Source: Saururus chinensis
Taxonomy: Eukaryota > Streptophyta > Magnoliopsida > Piperales > Saururaceae
Length of the DNA: 64,000 bases
Assembly (NCBI GenBank): GCA_035235625.1
Contig: CP141140.1
Coordinates: 40,419,351 to 40,483,350, forward strand
Reading direction: 5' to 3'
How positions within the stretch are numbered: position 1 is the stretch's first letter; every line of letters starts with the position of its first letter. A program made the translations under genes and the position numbers. The notes under the pieces were generated by a model. That model saw only the letters and a program-made list of their open reading frames with translations, had not been told where the DNA came from and did no database searches. This document shows positions 32,652-44,925 of this stretch, piece after piece.

Positions 32652-34310
32652 ATGTTCTCCATTCAAACTCTCACGGGAACCAATTTTAAAGATTGGAAAG
32701 AGGATGTTGTGTTACAACTTGACATTAATGATTTGGACATCACCTTACATGTGAATGAGCCACCTGTGTCTACATATAAAAGCACCAATGACCAAAAGGC
32801 TGAATATAGGTTATGGCAGAAATCTAATTTTATCAATATACAACTTATAATGAAGTCAATTCCTCAATGCCTAAGAAGATCTATTCCAAAATATGACAAA
32901 GTTAAGGACTTTTTGGAAAAGGTTGGAGAGCAGTTCTCCAATTATGAAAAAGATGAGACTAGTATTCTTATGAATACGCTAGTAAACATTAAATATATTG
33001 GTATAGGGGATATTCGTAAACACATTTTAGAGATGTCACATATTGTTGGGAAAATCAAGGAAAATAGAGTAAATATTGATGAGAATTTTATTGTCCATCT
33101 TGCTTTTAATTCTCTCCTTTCTAAATTTGGCCCTTAATGAGGATAAGTTGCATCAAGAAACTTTGGAGAGTGAAGATGTTGTGACTCCTAATAAGAACTT
33201 TAATGTTCATCCATATTGGAACAAGAACATGAGTCACTATTTATGTTTGTAATAATATGCAGGCTACACTAAGTCAGAGGAAGCCAAATGAGAATGAGAG
33301 AGCCATTTTGATGGGAAATGAAATTAAGGCCAAAGTGAAAGCAATTGGAGTCTATACATTAAAACTACCTACTAGATATATATTGGATCTACCTGATATA
33401 GTTTTTGTGCTCTCCACTGCCCATAACTTGTTATGGCTACTCTATTAACTTTGTAAATAAAAGTTTTACTTTATATCTTGGCTCCACTATGATTGGAAAT
33501 GATTTTCTTAGTCATGGTCTTTACCAACTAAATTTACATGAATCTTCTTAAGTCAGTTGTCCCTACATATTGGTGAAGTGGTTGGCCTTAAATGTAGACT
33601 CCAAAATGAAAACCCGTCCACCTTGTGGCATAGACGTTTAGCTTATGTATTGAGTGATATAATGGAGAGGTTAATAAAGGATGAGATTTTGTGTAATCAT
33701 GATTTTTCAGATTTCAACACTTGAATTGAGTGTATTAAGGGGAAAATGACCAAGACTCGAAAGTAAACTACCACTAGAAGCTCAAGTCTACTAGAATTGA
33801 TCTATACAGATATTTGTGGTCCATATAGTGTGCCTACTTTTGGAGGAAAAATGTATTTCATCACCTTCATTAATGACTTCTCCCGATATGGTTATAAATT
33901 TCTTCTTCATGTGAAATCTCAAGCATTTGGTGCTTTTAGGATTTATAAGGTTGAAGTTGAAAATGAACTTAATCAAAAGATTAAAGTTGTTAGATCCGAT
34001 AGAGGTGGAGAGTATTATGGAAAGTTTGATGCAATAGGGCAACATCTAGTACCATTTTCTCTTTTTTTACAAGAATGTGGAATTGTTGCTCAATAAAATA
34101 TGCCTGGAACCCCTGAACAAAATGGAGTTGCCAAACGACACAATAGGACTATTATGGATATGATGCGTAGAAGCTAGGCCTTTTCACCCTAAAAAAAAGA
34201 AGCTTGAAGCCAAAACTATAAGTTCTTTCTTTATTGGACACCGTAAAAAATCTAAAGGTTATTATTTCTATTGCCCAAATCATTCCACCAGAATTATTGA
34301 GACAAGTAAT
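32652..34310 (+). pseudogene. Copia 2 gag to integrase, broken
   Basis: Gag: 161 codons from ATG 32652 (LTGTNFKDWKEDVVLQL and SLLSKFG), ending at a stop at 33135. The zinc knuckle and protease are mostly lost; a remnant ILDLPDIVFVLSTAHNLL near 33370 is the block following copia protease. The integrase zinc region is broken near 33600-33760. The integrase core (33797-34096) keeps IYTDICGP and VRSDRGGEYYGKFD; the third acidic residue follows in GTPEQNGVAKRHN after an in-frame stop at 34094. The C-terminal part (FIGHRKKSKGYYFYC) is cut at 34310 by the gypsy insertion. Not functional. Confidence 0.85.
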
Positions 34311-34625
34311 TATTGTGCCCAATTTGGGCACAAACGGTACCTTGAACTCTCATGCAGGAAAGGAAGACAAGAAGAAGAAAAGGGAGGAAATCGTAGTAGT
34401 TTTCTATTGTACAAACCAAACACAAGGAAGGGGACGACTATTATGGGGAACCATGCCCTATCTCCTCAGGAGCCACTAATGGGCCCAGCTAATCCATGGT
34501 CCACTAGTGTTTCTAACAGAAATACTATCCCATTACATACGCAAATTCTAATCAAATACAAAAGAAAGTAACCTAATGTATTTAAATAAAAAGGTAAATG
34601 GAGAGTCTGGTAAATGTGCACAACA
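34311..34625 (-). repeat. 3' LTR of the chromovirus (left copy)
   Basis: On the plus strand it runs from TATTGTGCCC to GTGCACAACA. It matches 39153-39468 with moderate divergence (for example a five-base difference near its left end), so the insertion is not very recent. Confidence 0.88.
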
Positions 34626-34656
34626 CTCCACTACGCTTTCGCTATTCCCCTTGACC

Positions 34657-36377
34657 TCAAGGCGACCAGGCAGGATAGCAAGCCATGAACTCATCCTCGG
34701 ACATCCACGTGGCATCCTCTAGGTGCTGACCCTGCCAACAAATGAGCACTTTAGTAATGATGCGGCCAGAACGGCGGACCCAATGCTTATCAAGCGCCGA
34801 GGCTGGGACATGATATGTAGGCGGGGTCGGTCTGATCAAAGGAGGTGGTGGAGCATTAGTGGTGAGGGAAGTGTCGCCCACACATCGACAGAGACTAGAG
34901 ACATGGAAGATGGGATGGAATAAGGCGTTAGGCAGTAGAGCAAGATGATAAGCCACTGGGCCAATACGCTCCTCCACTACATATGGACTATGGAAATGGG
35001 GGGTGAGCTTGGAATGCTTGTGCTAAAACAAAGATGTTTGGCACTGAAGGAGAACAGATACGTAAACCAAGTCACCCACAAAAAACTCCCTATTAGTGTG
35101 ATGATCACCCTATTCTGAGCAAAGGCTAAGTTCTCCTTAAGCTGACAAAGAACGGCGTCCCATGTCTGTAACATATAATCCACCTCGGCCATAGAGGAGC
35201 AGTGAGGGACATAAGATAACACTATCGGAGGTGGGCAAACATATAGCACCTCAAAAGTAGTAAACCCCATGCGAGTGTGAAAGGCGGTGTTGTATGACCA
35301 CTTTGCCCATGGAAGAAGCTGAGGCCATCGGCAGGGCTAAGACATAGTGAAACAACGGTGATACTGCTCCAAACAATGGTTCACCACCTCCATCTAGCCA
35401 TCTGTCTATGGGTGATAAGTGGTGCTCATGTGGAGATAGGTACCCTGTAAAGTGAAGAACTCCCGCCAAAATTGAGAGATGAAGATCCTATCACGGTTAG
35501 ATACAATAGTGATAGGCATTACGTGGAGTTTGGCCACCTCCCTCACATAGAGGTCTGCCACTAGCTTAGCAGTGAATTGGTGGCCCACAGCGTAAAAGTG
35601 AGCATACTTGGACAACTGATCCACCACCACCTGAATCACCAACTTTCCTTACAACAAACTCCTGGACTGCCCGTCGAATACCCTGCCACATAAAGCTCTA
35701 GCTAACCCACTTATAGGTGCGGAATGAGCCTTTATGACCGGCCACTGGAGTGTCATGGAAGTGGGAAAGAATGTGCCATCAAACATCATCAAAATCAGGT
35801 ACCCAAAGGTGGTCCTTCCAAAAGAGAAGGTTATCCCGCCACATGAAGAAAGGGGAGCTGCTGGGTCGGCCTGGAGAGCTGTAATCACAGTCTGTGTCAA
35901 AGGATCCTCAATATATGCCCATCTTAACTCAGCAATGAAGAGGCAAAATGGAGTAGAAAGAGCCAGGCAAGAACCGGCGGTAGAGCTGCGAGAAAGAGTG
36001 TCGACCACCGTGTTGTCCAACCCTTTCTTGTAAACAACCGCATAATCATATTGAAGCAACTAACTGACCCACTGCTATTGTGCTAGAGTGGACACACGCT
36101 GCTCAAGGAAGTACTTCAAGTGCTGGTGGTGAGTGAAGATAAAAAACTGGTAGCCAAGCAAGTAAGGACGCCATTTGTTGACGGCAAGAACAATAGCGAG
36201 CATCTCCTTCTCATAAATGGATAGGGACAAGAAGCGGCTAGCCATAGCCTTGCTGAAGTAGGCAATGGGGCACTCATAATGTAATAGCACCACCCCTAGG
36301 CCCATCTCAGAAGCATCCATTTCAACCATGAAAGGGTAGCTGAAATCTGGGAGAATAAGAACAGGCGCTGATGCCAT
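34657..36377 (-). pseudogene. Chromovirus RNase H, integrase and chromodomain, broken
   Basis: From 36377 downwards: RNase H (FMVEMDASEMGLGVVLL, IYEKEMLAIVLAV, 36075-36377); the end of RNase H and start of integrase with VVYKKGLDNTVVDTLSR (35649-36059); integrase core VVVDQLSKYAHF with ITIVSNRDRIFISQFW (35406-35642); and frames at 35251-35469 and 34977-35270 covering the rest, with frameshifts. The last frame (34657-34977) ends in VLICWQGQHLEDATWMSEDEF, a chromodomain-like tail thought to guide integration into heterochromatin. Stops and frameshifts between these frames rule out activity. Confidence 0.88.
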
Positions 36378-36439
36378 AGACCGCTTCAGCTCGTCAAAAG
36401 CTGCTTGGGCTGCCCTAGTCCAACTAAATGCCCCCTTCT

Positions 36440-37094
36440 TCAGAAGCTCTGTAAGGGGCCGAACAATCTCTCCATACTAGCTAATGAACCTCCGATAGTA
36501 GCCAGTGAGGCCCAAAAAACCACGTAATGCATGGACACAAGTGGGCGGCTGCCAAGAGAGCATGGCGGCCACCTTCGATGGGTCCATGGTGACCCCGTCC
36601 CGAGAGATGTTGTGTCCCAAATAATCAACCTGTGGGCTACCAAAAGAACACTTCAAATGCTTAAGAAATAAGTAGTTATCTCTCAGAATAGAGAAGACAA
36701 ACCTGAGATGCTCTAAGTGGTCCACCCAAGACTTGTTGTAGATAAGGATGTCGTCAAAGAAGACCAAGAGGAAGTGACGGAGGAAGGGCTTGAAGAGATC
36801 TTTCATGAGGCTCTGGAAGGTGGAGGGGGTGTTGGTCAGCCTTAGCAGCATAACAAGGAACTTGAAATGGCCATCATGAGTTCGGAAGGCGGTCTTGTGC
36901 ACATCGGTGGGCTGTACCTGACTCTGATGGTAACCAGATCGAAGATCTAGTTTACTGAAGAGGGTTGCACCAGCCAGCTCATCTACAAGCTCCTCAATCA
37001 TGGGAATGGGATACTTGTCCTTCACGGTGATAGCATTCAAGGCTTGATAGTCAACACAAAACTGCCAAGTGCCATCCTTCTTACAAACCAGCAA
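36440..37094 (-). pseudogene. Chromovirus reverse transcriptase
   Basis: The 205-codon frame covers most of the palm and fingers: [47 protein letters not shown] (first catalytic Asp), and [10 protein letters not shown] (FFDD in place of YVDD, normal in gypsy elements). It continues to [13 protein letters not shown], the start of the connection region, where the frame stops near 36477. Conserved residues are kept, but the flanking frames are broken. Confidence 0.88.
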
Positions 37095-39152
37095 TACCGG
37101 AGAGGAGAAGGAGCTTGTGCTAGGGTAGATTATACTGGGCTAAAACATATCGGTGATGAGGCATTCTATCTCCACCTTCTGGATGTGAAGATAATGGTAG
37201 GGGCAGACATTGGCCGAAGATTCCCCGGGAATGATAGGGATATGGTGGTTGTGAGGCCGCACTGGTGGCCCTTCGGCTAAACAAACACATCCCTATGTTC
37301 CTCCAATAAATCAAGAAGATCTGAAGCTAGCTTGTCTTGATACACCTCAACCGCTGCTAGTTGCTGCAGGAGGGACCCTTGGGGTGAGAAAGGGAAGAAG
37401 GAACTCGTTGATTGGGCTGAGAGAAGGGTACCCGGCTGAGAGCCTCGAAGCCGACCTACTGCCACTGAATCTTGAATTCCATGAGTAGATCTCTGAAGTT
37501 CCAGACCACATCCGCCAACTCCTGTAGCCATTGAACCCCTAACACCACATCTGCCCCCTTTGTGGGTAGCAAGAAGAGGTCGGTGATGAAGGTGCGGCCT
37601 TGGATGGAGAGGGCTTCCTGATCACATACTCGAGAGCTCAGAGATGCTTCATGTCACAGATTTAAACATCGAAGGGCTTTGAATCGGACGCGAAGCAACC
37701 AAGTCGCTAAGCCACCTTGTCATTGATGAAGTTGTGGGTGGAACCGCTGTTAATCAAGATGGCCACTTGCTACTGCTTGAAGTGGCCTTGAACCCGCATC
37801 GTACGAGGAGTAAATGCCCCTAAGAAAGCATGAACATAGATCTCAGGCAGCATGTCATCGTAGTGGGAAGTGTTAGCCTTGTCTGCCGCATCCACTACCT
37901 CGATCTCCTCCACGAGGAGGCTGCCTTTGACGGAACAACGATTCCCTGGGACGAACTTTTCATCACAACGGAAACATATCCCCTTGGACCGATGATCCTC
38001 CATCTGCGTTGGTGTGAGACGACGAGCAATTTGGCCTTACGGAGAGGGCTATAGGTCAAGTTGGCTTGACACTGAGTTGTTGGTTGGGGCGGAAAGGGGG
38101 CTAGCACTGATAGTAGAACACGGGAAGGGCCAAAGCCGGCCCCCTCTCCTCTTCCTAGAAAGTTTTTCCTCCTCAATTCGTGCATGCCGCACGACATCCC
38201 ACATACTGGCTCATGGAAAGTGGCACATCTCCTCAGATATCTCAACTTTGATACCTCTCTTGAGCGTCCCCACCAAGGCTTCCACTAACCAATCGGGAAG
38301 GCAGTTGGCAACCTTCATGAATTCCTTGTAATAGGCCCAGATGGTGGTGGTTTGGCAAAGTGTGGAAAGCATCTTGTTGAAGTCCTAGAACTCAATGGGG
38401 CCAAACTAGATGAACAACTCGGCAGAGAAAGTGGCTCAAGTGGGTAACACAACTCCTTCTCAAAGCTCTGGAACCATACAAATGGGTCAACGTCTAGGTG
38501 GAATGCAGCTATGCACAGCCATTCAGCCTCGGAGTGCATTCCCTGGTAAGCAAAAAACTTCTCAGCCTTGTACAATCATTCCACTGGGTTGTCGTCCCCA
38601 TTGTAACTGGGAAACTGTAGGCGAGCCAAACAAGGCTGAGCCCCTCCTCCTCACCCTCCACGAGGCCCCGAGTACTCCTCCCATTCATCCTCCATCTCTT
38701 GAAATAAGTTTCTAGGTGGCGGCATCATTGGGGTATTTTCCCGAACATCTGGCTTGCCTCGTATCTCCTAGGCCTGGAGCCTCCCTTCTACGGCTTGATC
38801 GACTGTGCCGAAGTGCATAGAGCCCATGGGAACACATGCATCCTTGTCTGCCGTCGCCTGAGGGTCAGGACAACACAATTTGGGGGCTTGGGATGGCTCC
38901 CCCTTTTCCATGTTGGCTGGTTGTGTCCTGGTCAACAAGGGCATTGCACGTCCACCTGTAGCTGAGATATGGCTATGGTCAGAGAGGTGGTCTTAGCCAT
39001 GAGCTGCGCCATTGTAGGTTTGTTGTTGGTCTCCTGAGTAGTTTTCAGATTGTTTGCTGAGACGGTCATCTCCATCTTGAGCTGAACTTCTAGGGCTGCG
39101 GCGGGCTGTTTGCCTCACCTCATGGCTGGGATCATGAAGGCTCTGATACCAA
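37095..39152 (-). pseudogene. Chromovirus gag and protease, heavily decayed
   Basis: Pieces in several frames: gag (FAYQGMHSEAEWLCIAAFHL near 38500), a zinc knuckle GICFRCDEKFVPGNRC near 37975 whose usual His is Asn, and protease-region frames between 37277 and 37800. The frame ends are random stops. Nothing here gives an intact protein. The GC-rich plus-strand frames over this stretch are antisense shadows. Confidence 0.75.
39138..39152 (-). other. Primer-binding site of the chromovirus
   Basis: On the minus strand TTGGTATCAGAGCC directly follows the end of the 5' LTR (right LTR). This is the usual plant site for initiator tRNA-Met. Confidence 0.85.
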
Positions 39153-39468
39153 TATTCGATGTGGGTACAAATGGTACCTTGAACTCTCAAGCAGGATAGG
39201 GGAGAAAAGAAGAAGAAAGGGGAGGAAATCAGAGTAGTTTTCTATTGCATAAACCAAACACAAAGAAAGGGACGACTCTTACATGGAGCTGCACCCTCTC
39301 TCCTCAGCAAACATGCCACTAGTGGGCCCGGCTAATCCATGGTCCACTAGCGTTTCTAACACAAATATTGTCCCATTACATATGCAAATTCTAATCAAAT
39401 ACAAAGGAAAATAACCTAATGTACTATAATAAAAAGGTAAGTGAAGAGTCTAATGAACGTGCACAACA
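39153..39468 (-). repeat. 5' LTR of the chromovirus (right copy)
   Basis: Counterpart of 34311-34625; on the plus strand it ends GTGCACAACA and is followed by GTAAT. Confidence 0.88.
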
Positions 39469-39473
39469 GTAAT

Positions 39474-41035
39474 GCTAAATTTTTAGAGGATGATATCATT
39501 AGTGAGAGCAGTTCAAATAGAGAGGTCATCTTAGAAGAACCTCTTTCGATACCTTCATCTACACCTACTACTTTAAAAAATTGTCAGTTGCTAGGGGAGA
39601 ATCATAATAAATTGAAGATGGCATAAAGCAGTTGATTGATGATGAATCTATAAGGAGATCTAAAAGGTAATGAAAATCAGCAATTTCAAATGATTTTGTG
39701 GTATACTTGCAGGAGCAAGATTATGATATGGGGATTGAGGATGATTATTCTTCTGTCATAGAGGCCATATCTAGTATAAACTCTGAAAAATTGGAAGGAT
39801 GCTATGGAGGATGAATTGAAATCGTTGAACCAAAACCAAGTTTGGCAACTTGTAGAATTACCAGATGGTGTTTAATCCATTGGCTGCAAATGGGTATTTA
39901 AGAAAAAATGTGATTCAAAGGGAAAAATTGAAAGATATAAAGTAAGACTTGTCACAAAAGGATATACACAAAGAAAGAGCATTGACTATGGTGACATTTT
40001 CTACCTAGTTTCCAAGAAAGATTCACTTAGAGTGATCATGGCTTTAGTTGCTCATTGCAATCTTGAATTATATCAAATAGATGTCAAAACAACCTTCTTG
40101 AACAAAGACTTAGAAAAGGAAGTGTACATGGAGCAATTAGAATGTTTTGAAAAAGCTGAGAATTCAAATTTGGTTTGTAAGCTCCAAAAATCTATTTATG
40201 GATTGAAGCAAGCATCTAGACAATGGTACTTGAAATTTCACCAGATTATCTCTTCATATGGATTTAAGGAGAATGTTGTTGATGAATGCATATATTCAAA
40301 GTTTGAGGGGAGAAAATTTATATTTCTTGTTTTGTATGTGGATGATATCCTTCTGGCCAGTAGTGACATTCGTCTTTTACAAAAGTTCAAGGAGTTGCTA
40401 TCACAAAATTTTGAGATGAAAGACCTTGTGAGACATCTTTTGTGGTTGGAATAGAGATATATCGTGATAGAGGATGCGGTCTTCTTGGTTTGTCTCAAAG
40501 GGCTTACATTGACCATGTGCTCAAGAGATTTAAGATGGAAACTTGTTCTCCATGTGAAGCTCCTATTTTAAAAGGAGACAAATTTAGCCTAATGCAATGT
40601 CTAGAAAGCGGGGTTCAGAAATCTCATATGACAAGTATCCTATATGCATGTTGTTGGGAGTCTTATGTATGCTCAAGTTTGTACTTGCCTAGACATTGCT
40701 TTTGTAGTAGGCATGCTTGGTTGCTATCAGCATAATCCTGGTATGGTTTATTGGAAGGCTGCAAAGACAGTCCTACGATATCTTCAAGGCACTAAAGATT
40801 TCATGCTCACATTTAGGAGATCAAAGTCCCTACTGGTTGAGGGATATTTTGACTTAGATTTTTCTAGTTGCCTTGACAACAAGGAATCTACTCTAGGTTA
40901 TGTCTTCATGATTGCAGAAGGGGCTATTTTATAGAAGAGTTCTAAACAAACTCTTGTAGTATCTTCCACTATGGAGGTAGAATTTGTGGCTTGTTTTGAG
41001 GCCACTAAGGAGGCAATTTGGTTGAGGACCATTGT
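39474..41035 (+). pseudogene. Copia 2 reverse transcriptase and RNase H, broken
   Basis: After the insertion the frame resumes with AKFLEDDIISES. The linker and the start of the reverse transcriptase (MEDELKSLNQNQVWQLVELP, GCKWVFKKK) lie at 39790-39920 with a stop near 39873. The frame 40032-40454 contains ELYQIDVKTTFLNKDL (first Asp) and VLYVDDILLASSD with an intact YVDD motif. It shifts frame near 40436. RNase H is seen in 40644-40934 (PGMVYWKAAKTVLRYLQGT, a degenerate DLDFSSCLDNKEST where D-x-D-W is usual) with a stop at 40932 where Trp is expected, ending near 41035. Confidence 0.85.
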
Positions 41036-41867
41036 CTCTCCTCTGTCATTGAATTTTTGCTAGTTCTTGTCAAGATCCACTTTACCTTACCACCACAAGT
41101 CCGTTGGTACTGGCTATGACTGCCGCCATGTCCTCTTTAATCCTCCACTAGGTACCAGTCTTTTTTTTTTCTCATGTTTATAATTCATTTTTGAGCCATA
41201 GGAGGGCGATTTCGCTACAATTTGCAGCCATCCTCAGCTAGACTTATCTTCGTTTAGCCGCTAGGAACCCATAGATGCTGGCTAGAGCCACCATTATGCT
41301 CTCCATGCTCCTCCATGAGTTACTGCTACTTTGTTTGGTTTTTCATCTTCTTCTCACTGTCCGGTATATTTTGAGATGCTGGTGTGTTTTTAGTCATCCT
41401 CTGGCCTCTTGATCACCTCCTTTTGGTCATCCTTGGGTTGGCGAAGGTATAGCCACCACCCTAACCTAGTCCAGCCTACCTCAACCTAGTGTCGGATTGG
41501 GAGTTACTGTTTCCGACCACTTTGCCCATATTGTCCTAATTTTCACTTAAGCTCGATTTGGGTTTTACCCTATGACTCGTTGTGGCCATTTTGCCATTAT
41601 GATGCCACCAGTCACTGATTGGCTTCCGACCAGCCTTGTTTCGCCGTGGACTTTGCTTCACCACTGCTTGACCCTAAGACACCCCTTAGCCCTCTATGAT
41701 GGTAGATGCAGAGCCACTTGCACCATTATTTTTGGTTGTGGGTGGTGATTGGCCGTGTTGTCGTGTCCACTGGCCACCACTAGGGCCTTAGCCCTATCAC
41801 CCTTTTGTGGGCCTTGGGCCACCATTGTCCGACCCATATCCCCTTAGAGTGGCCTTTCTTGGCCACA
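41036..41867. other. Unassigned sequence between copia 2 and an LTR-like repeat
   Basis: Moderately GC-rich, with CCACC/GGCC-type low-complexity phrases. There is no frame with a recognisable domain and no counterpart elsewhere in the window. It may be the internal region of the element represented at 41868-43617. Confidence 0.35.
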
Positions 41868-43617
41868 TGTGTATTTTAGGGTCTAGGCACCTCATTTGTG
41901 CCACCTGACCATCGGATGGCTCTGCCACTAAATGGAGTTGACATCAGAGTCCTCCACCACCTCTCCTCCATCCTCAAGCATTGCTCCATGCCCTTCGTCC
42001 TTATGTGGGCCCTTGTTGATGCAAAATCGTCGCCATTGGGTGCTGTCAATGGCCAATTTCGATGTCTTGTGGCCAGCCAAGTCCTTCTCAGCCGTCGACT
42101 GACGTTCAGTGAGTACACCTCGACTTCTGATCACACTTACCACTCGTTGGCACGACCTTTCTCCCAGTTGCCCCTAGTGCACCACCATGGATCGCAAATT
42201 TTTCCATGTTGATTTGTGTCACCCTATTTGGCTGTGATTGCTTCTGGCATTTCCTAAACCCTTGGGACAACAACTCTCTCAACTTGGCAATGCTTTTGGT
42301 CACCAACTCCACCACTGACGCTACCATCATCATGTGCTCGCCATCAAACATCATGATTATGAGGTAGAGGAGCTTTGAACTCGTAATTTCATGATAGCAT
42401 GCTTTGAATGTGTAGCAGCATGCTAGGATTGTACGATTTGATGTTTTAGATGTTAAATCATGATATGTTTGTATGATGTAAGAGGATAAATTATAGTATG
42501 TTGAAATGTGTTTGACATGCATGTGGGCGGTAAGTATGTTTGAAGTATGTGTGTGCTAGTGATGGCTAGCGAGTAGGTTTGTAAGCTACATATGTAGATT
42601 GCGTATGCACTAATGATGGCTAGCGAGTATATGTTTATGTATGTGGATTATGTATGTGTTAGTGATGACTAGCGAGTATGCTGATAAGCAATGTACAAAA
42701 TTATGTGTATGTAACTATGTGTGATGGACATTGGCTATACGCCTATCTAATGGATATGTGCATGTGTGTGGGGGCAGAAGTATGGGCAATGGACAGTAAG
42801 AGGTGATAGAGGGTTTGGTATGGAGTTGGATGTGGATATGTAAGTGTATGATAGTAAACGATGGATGTAAGTTTGACGGGCAAGGATTGGAGCAGATTGT
42901 TTGGTTTGGACTAGAGCGTATGTTGAGGAATTGTCAAATAGTAAGAGTGTGACATAATTGTACAAACATAACGAACAAATTATGAAGTGAAAAGTAAGCA
43001 TAATAATTAAGGTATAAGTAAGAGGGTGATAACTGGGGTTGGCTCTGAAGAACTCAGTTTGATGACTTGTGAGTAAGATGTATTAGCAATAAAGTGGATG
43101 GTGGAGATTGTATGAATGTGTAAGATTTTGGTGTACGGTGAGTGATGTTGTGAGTTTGATGGGCTAAGTGAAGTCTGTTGCCCTAATGAACTATGGTTTT
43201 GGATCGGGCTTAGTTCGGTTTGATCATTGGAACATTGTATGTTTGAGAGTTTTTGTGGCATAATTGTACCACATAACTTTATTCAAACTTGAATTATAAG
43301 AAAAGATAATGATAGCCTTGTGAGTTTGTGACCTGAGTGTTCAATGGATCTACCCGATAATGAGTCAGTTGAGCATTTCTCATGTCTTGCCAAGGTATTT
43401 TTCCTACGGGATATTGTCTGTGTGCTGTATTGAGCCCCAAACATTTGCTGCCCTATTGAGAGCAATGTCTGTTTTTGATTTGGACTATGTAATGTATTAA
43501 GCCTAGACATTTGATGCCCTATTGAGCGTGATGTATGATTTTGCCCAAGAGTAGCACTCTATGATTTCTATCTAACAGTGGTGTTGTATGATTCTGCCAA
43601 GAGTGGTGCTATATATT
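41868..43617 (+). repeat. LTR-like repeat, copy 1
   Basis: It matches the reverse complement of 57060-59394, with a large gap where copy 2 has an insertion. Shared landmarks include CTGATGTCAACTCCAT, GTCAGGTGGCACAAA, AAATTACGAGTTCAAAGCTC and the minisatellite CTAGCGAGTA. It starts TGTGTATTTTAGGG and breaks off at about 43617, before the part equivalent to 55796-57060. The numerous short frames here have no domain. It is probably a large gypsy-type LTR. Confidence 0.65.
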
Positions 43618-44918
43618 TTTGCTCTGGGGGTGATGGACGTGAGAGTGTTGCCAGGGGGAGATGATGTGGGACAGGTAGATGGCGGGCAGGGGGTTGTAGG
43701 TGTTGAAGCAGGTGGAGGGGAGGGGGATGGTGAGGCTAGCATCGAGGGGGTGGAGGGGTCGGAGATGGCGTTAGTGTTGCGGATTTAATTGGGGGAGATG
43801 AGGGTGGAGAAGATGGAGGAGGCAATCTAGGAGAGGGTGTCAGAGGGGCGAGGTTTGTAGCAGGTGGAGGTGCAGTAGATGCCGAGGATGCAAGGGCAAG
43901 GGGTGGGATCTTGAGCGAGAGGTGGGTAGGGAGGATGTGGTTGTTGAGGTCGTTGGGGCTAGAGATGTCGAAGGTGTTGGCTGTGAGGAGGGAGACAGGG
44001 TCGACCTGGAAGAGGGTGACAACCTTGGCCACCATGAGCGGGGTGTAAAGGGTGTAGCCCACCATGGAGGCACAGACATCGGAGTTGGAGTAGGGGTAGA
44101 TGGTGGACTAGGAGAGGCCCGCAAATGGTAAACAGGGAAAGAGGAGAGGGATGGAGGTTCTGAGTGGGTCTACCATTACCGTTTCTTTCTGGGCTTTCTT
44201 AGGATTTTGGAAGAGGTGGGAGGGTTTTTGCAGAGAGTGAGAGGAGGCAGGGAGGGGAAGAGAGTGAGGAAGGAGGACTAGGACCGGGAGGTGGCTGAGG
44301 GCAGGTGGGAAAGGAGGACTAGGACTTGGTGGTGTTTGGTGGCCGGTGGAAGATTCCAAAAGTGAGACAGAGACTCTAAAAGCGTTGCGTGGGGAGGGAA
44401 ATCATAGCGACAAAGAGGGAAGGGGAGGGGGAAATTGAGCTGGGGGAGAGGAGAAATCCGATAATGGAGAGGGGAAGGGTGGAGGAAAATGAAGCTAGGG
44501 GAGAGGGAAAATTGTGGCCAAGGAGAGGGGAAGGGGGAGGGTGCATCCAGCCAAGGGAAAGGGGATGAAAATCACGGAGGGAAATTCTGGTAGGGTAAAA
44601 TATTCAGTGACGGCTAAAATTGACTGTCACTAATTATTTAACAGTGTTGATGATGATTTAACAACAATGGTTTATTTCGATAGACCGTCGCTAATAATAA
44701 ATTATTAGCAACTATAAGTTCTAATAGCCATTGCAAACAATAATAAATATATGTAAAAACCAAATTTGTGTGTCATCAGTGATGGCTAACAGAAGTTGTC
44801 ATAGATAACGATCTATAGCAACGGCTAATACTATTAACTATTGTTGATGAACACTATTAGCGATGACTGTTCTGGCTATCACTGTTGTGGCATCGCAGTT
44901 GATATTTTTTTGTAGTGT
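43618..44918. mobile_element. CACTA-like element end with a captured gene fragment
   Basis: The right end reads TTTTTTTGTAGTG at 44906-44918, the inverted form of the CACTACAAAAA terminus of CACTA elements. Subterminal repeats with GACGGCTAA/TTAGCGACG-type motifs fill 44600-44900. No matching left CACTA terminus is found near 43617, so the left end is lost or not recognisable. A GC-rich Pro/Ser-rich segment at 43736-44359 looks like captured coding DNA. Confidence 0.6.
43736..44359 (-). pseudogene. Captured proline/serine-rich gene fragment, unidentified
   Basis: Read on the minus strand, 44359-44108 gives MESSTGHQTPPSPSPPF... ending VDPLRTSIPLLFPCLPFAG, stopping at a TAG near 44108. A frame downstream (44065-43736) gives MVGYTLYTPLMVAKVVTLFQVDP followed by a Pro/Thr-rich tail. 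The hydrophobic GYTLYTPLMVAKVV stretch and GC-rich codon choice suggest real coding ancestry. I do not recognise the source gene. The capture is inferred from its position next to CACTA subterminal repeats. Confidence 0.35.
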
Positions 44919-44925
44919 TCATAAT

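Larger units (their letters stand above)
34311..39468 (-). mobile_element. Ty3/gypsy chromovirus inserted in copia 2
   Basis: Two ~315-bp LTRs (34311-34625 and 39153-39468) flank a minus-strand gag-protease-RT-RNase H-integrase region ending in a chromodomain. The target duplication GTAAT is at 34306-34310 and 39469-39473. Removing the element and one GTAAT puts the copia 2 integrase C-terminus back in frame, which confirms the borders. A complete length of 5158 bp, short LTRs, a tRNA-Met primer site and a chromodomain fit the Reina group; that assignment is an inference. Confidence 0.92.
31366..41035 (+). mobile_element. Second Ty1/copia element (copia 2), broken and nested
   Basis: It begins at a probable LTR start (TGTTGGTGTG, 31366). 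Plus-strand copia domains follow: gag (32652), integrase (33797), then after a nested gypsy element (34311-39468) reverse transcriptase (39780-40454) and RNase H (40470-41035). It is cut at about 41035, where the RNase H block ...KEAIWLRTIVS turns into unrelated DNA. The 3' LTR is therefore missing from the window, so the 5' LTR end cannot be fixed. Confidence 0.88.

Noticed and set aside
34723-38715. Plus-strand frames across the chromovirus (34723, 35734, 37044, 37830, 38014, 38410)
   Set aside because: All are antisense to recognised minus-strand gypsy domains.
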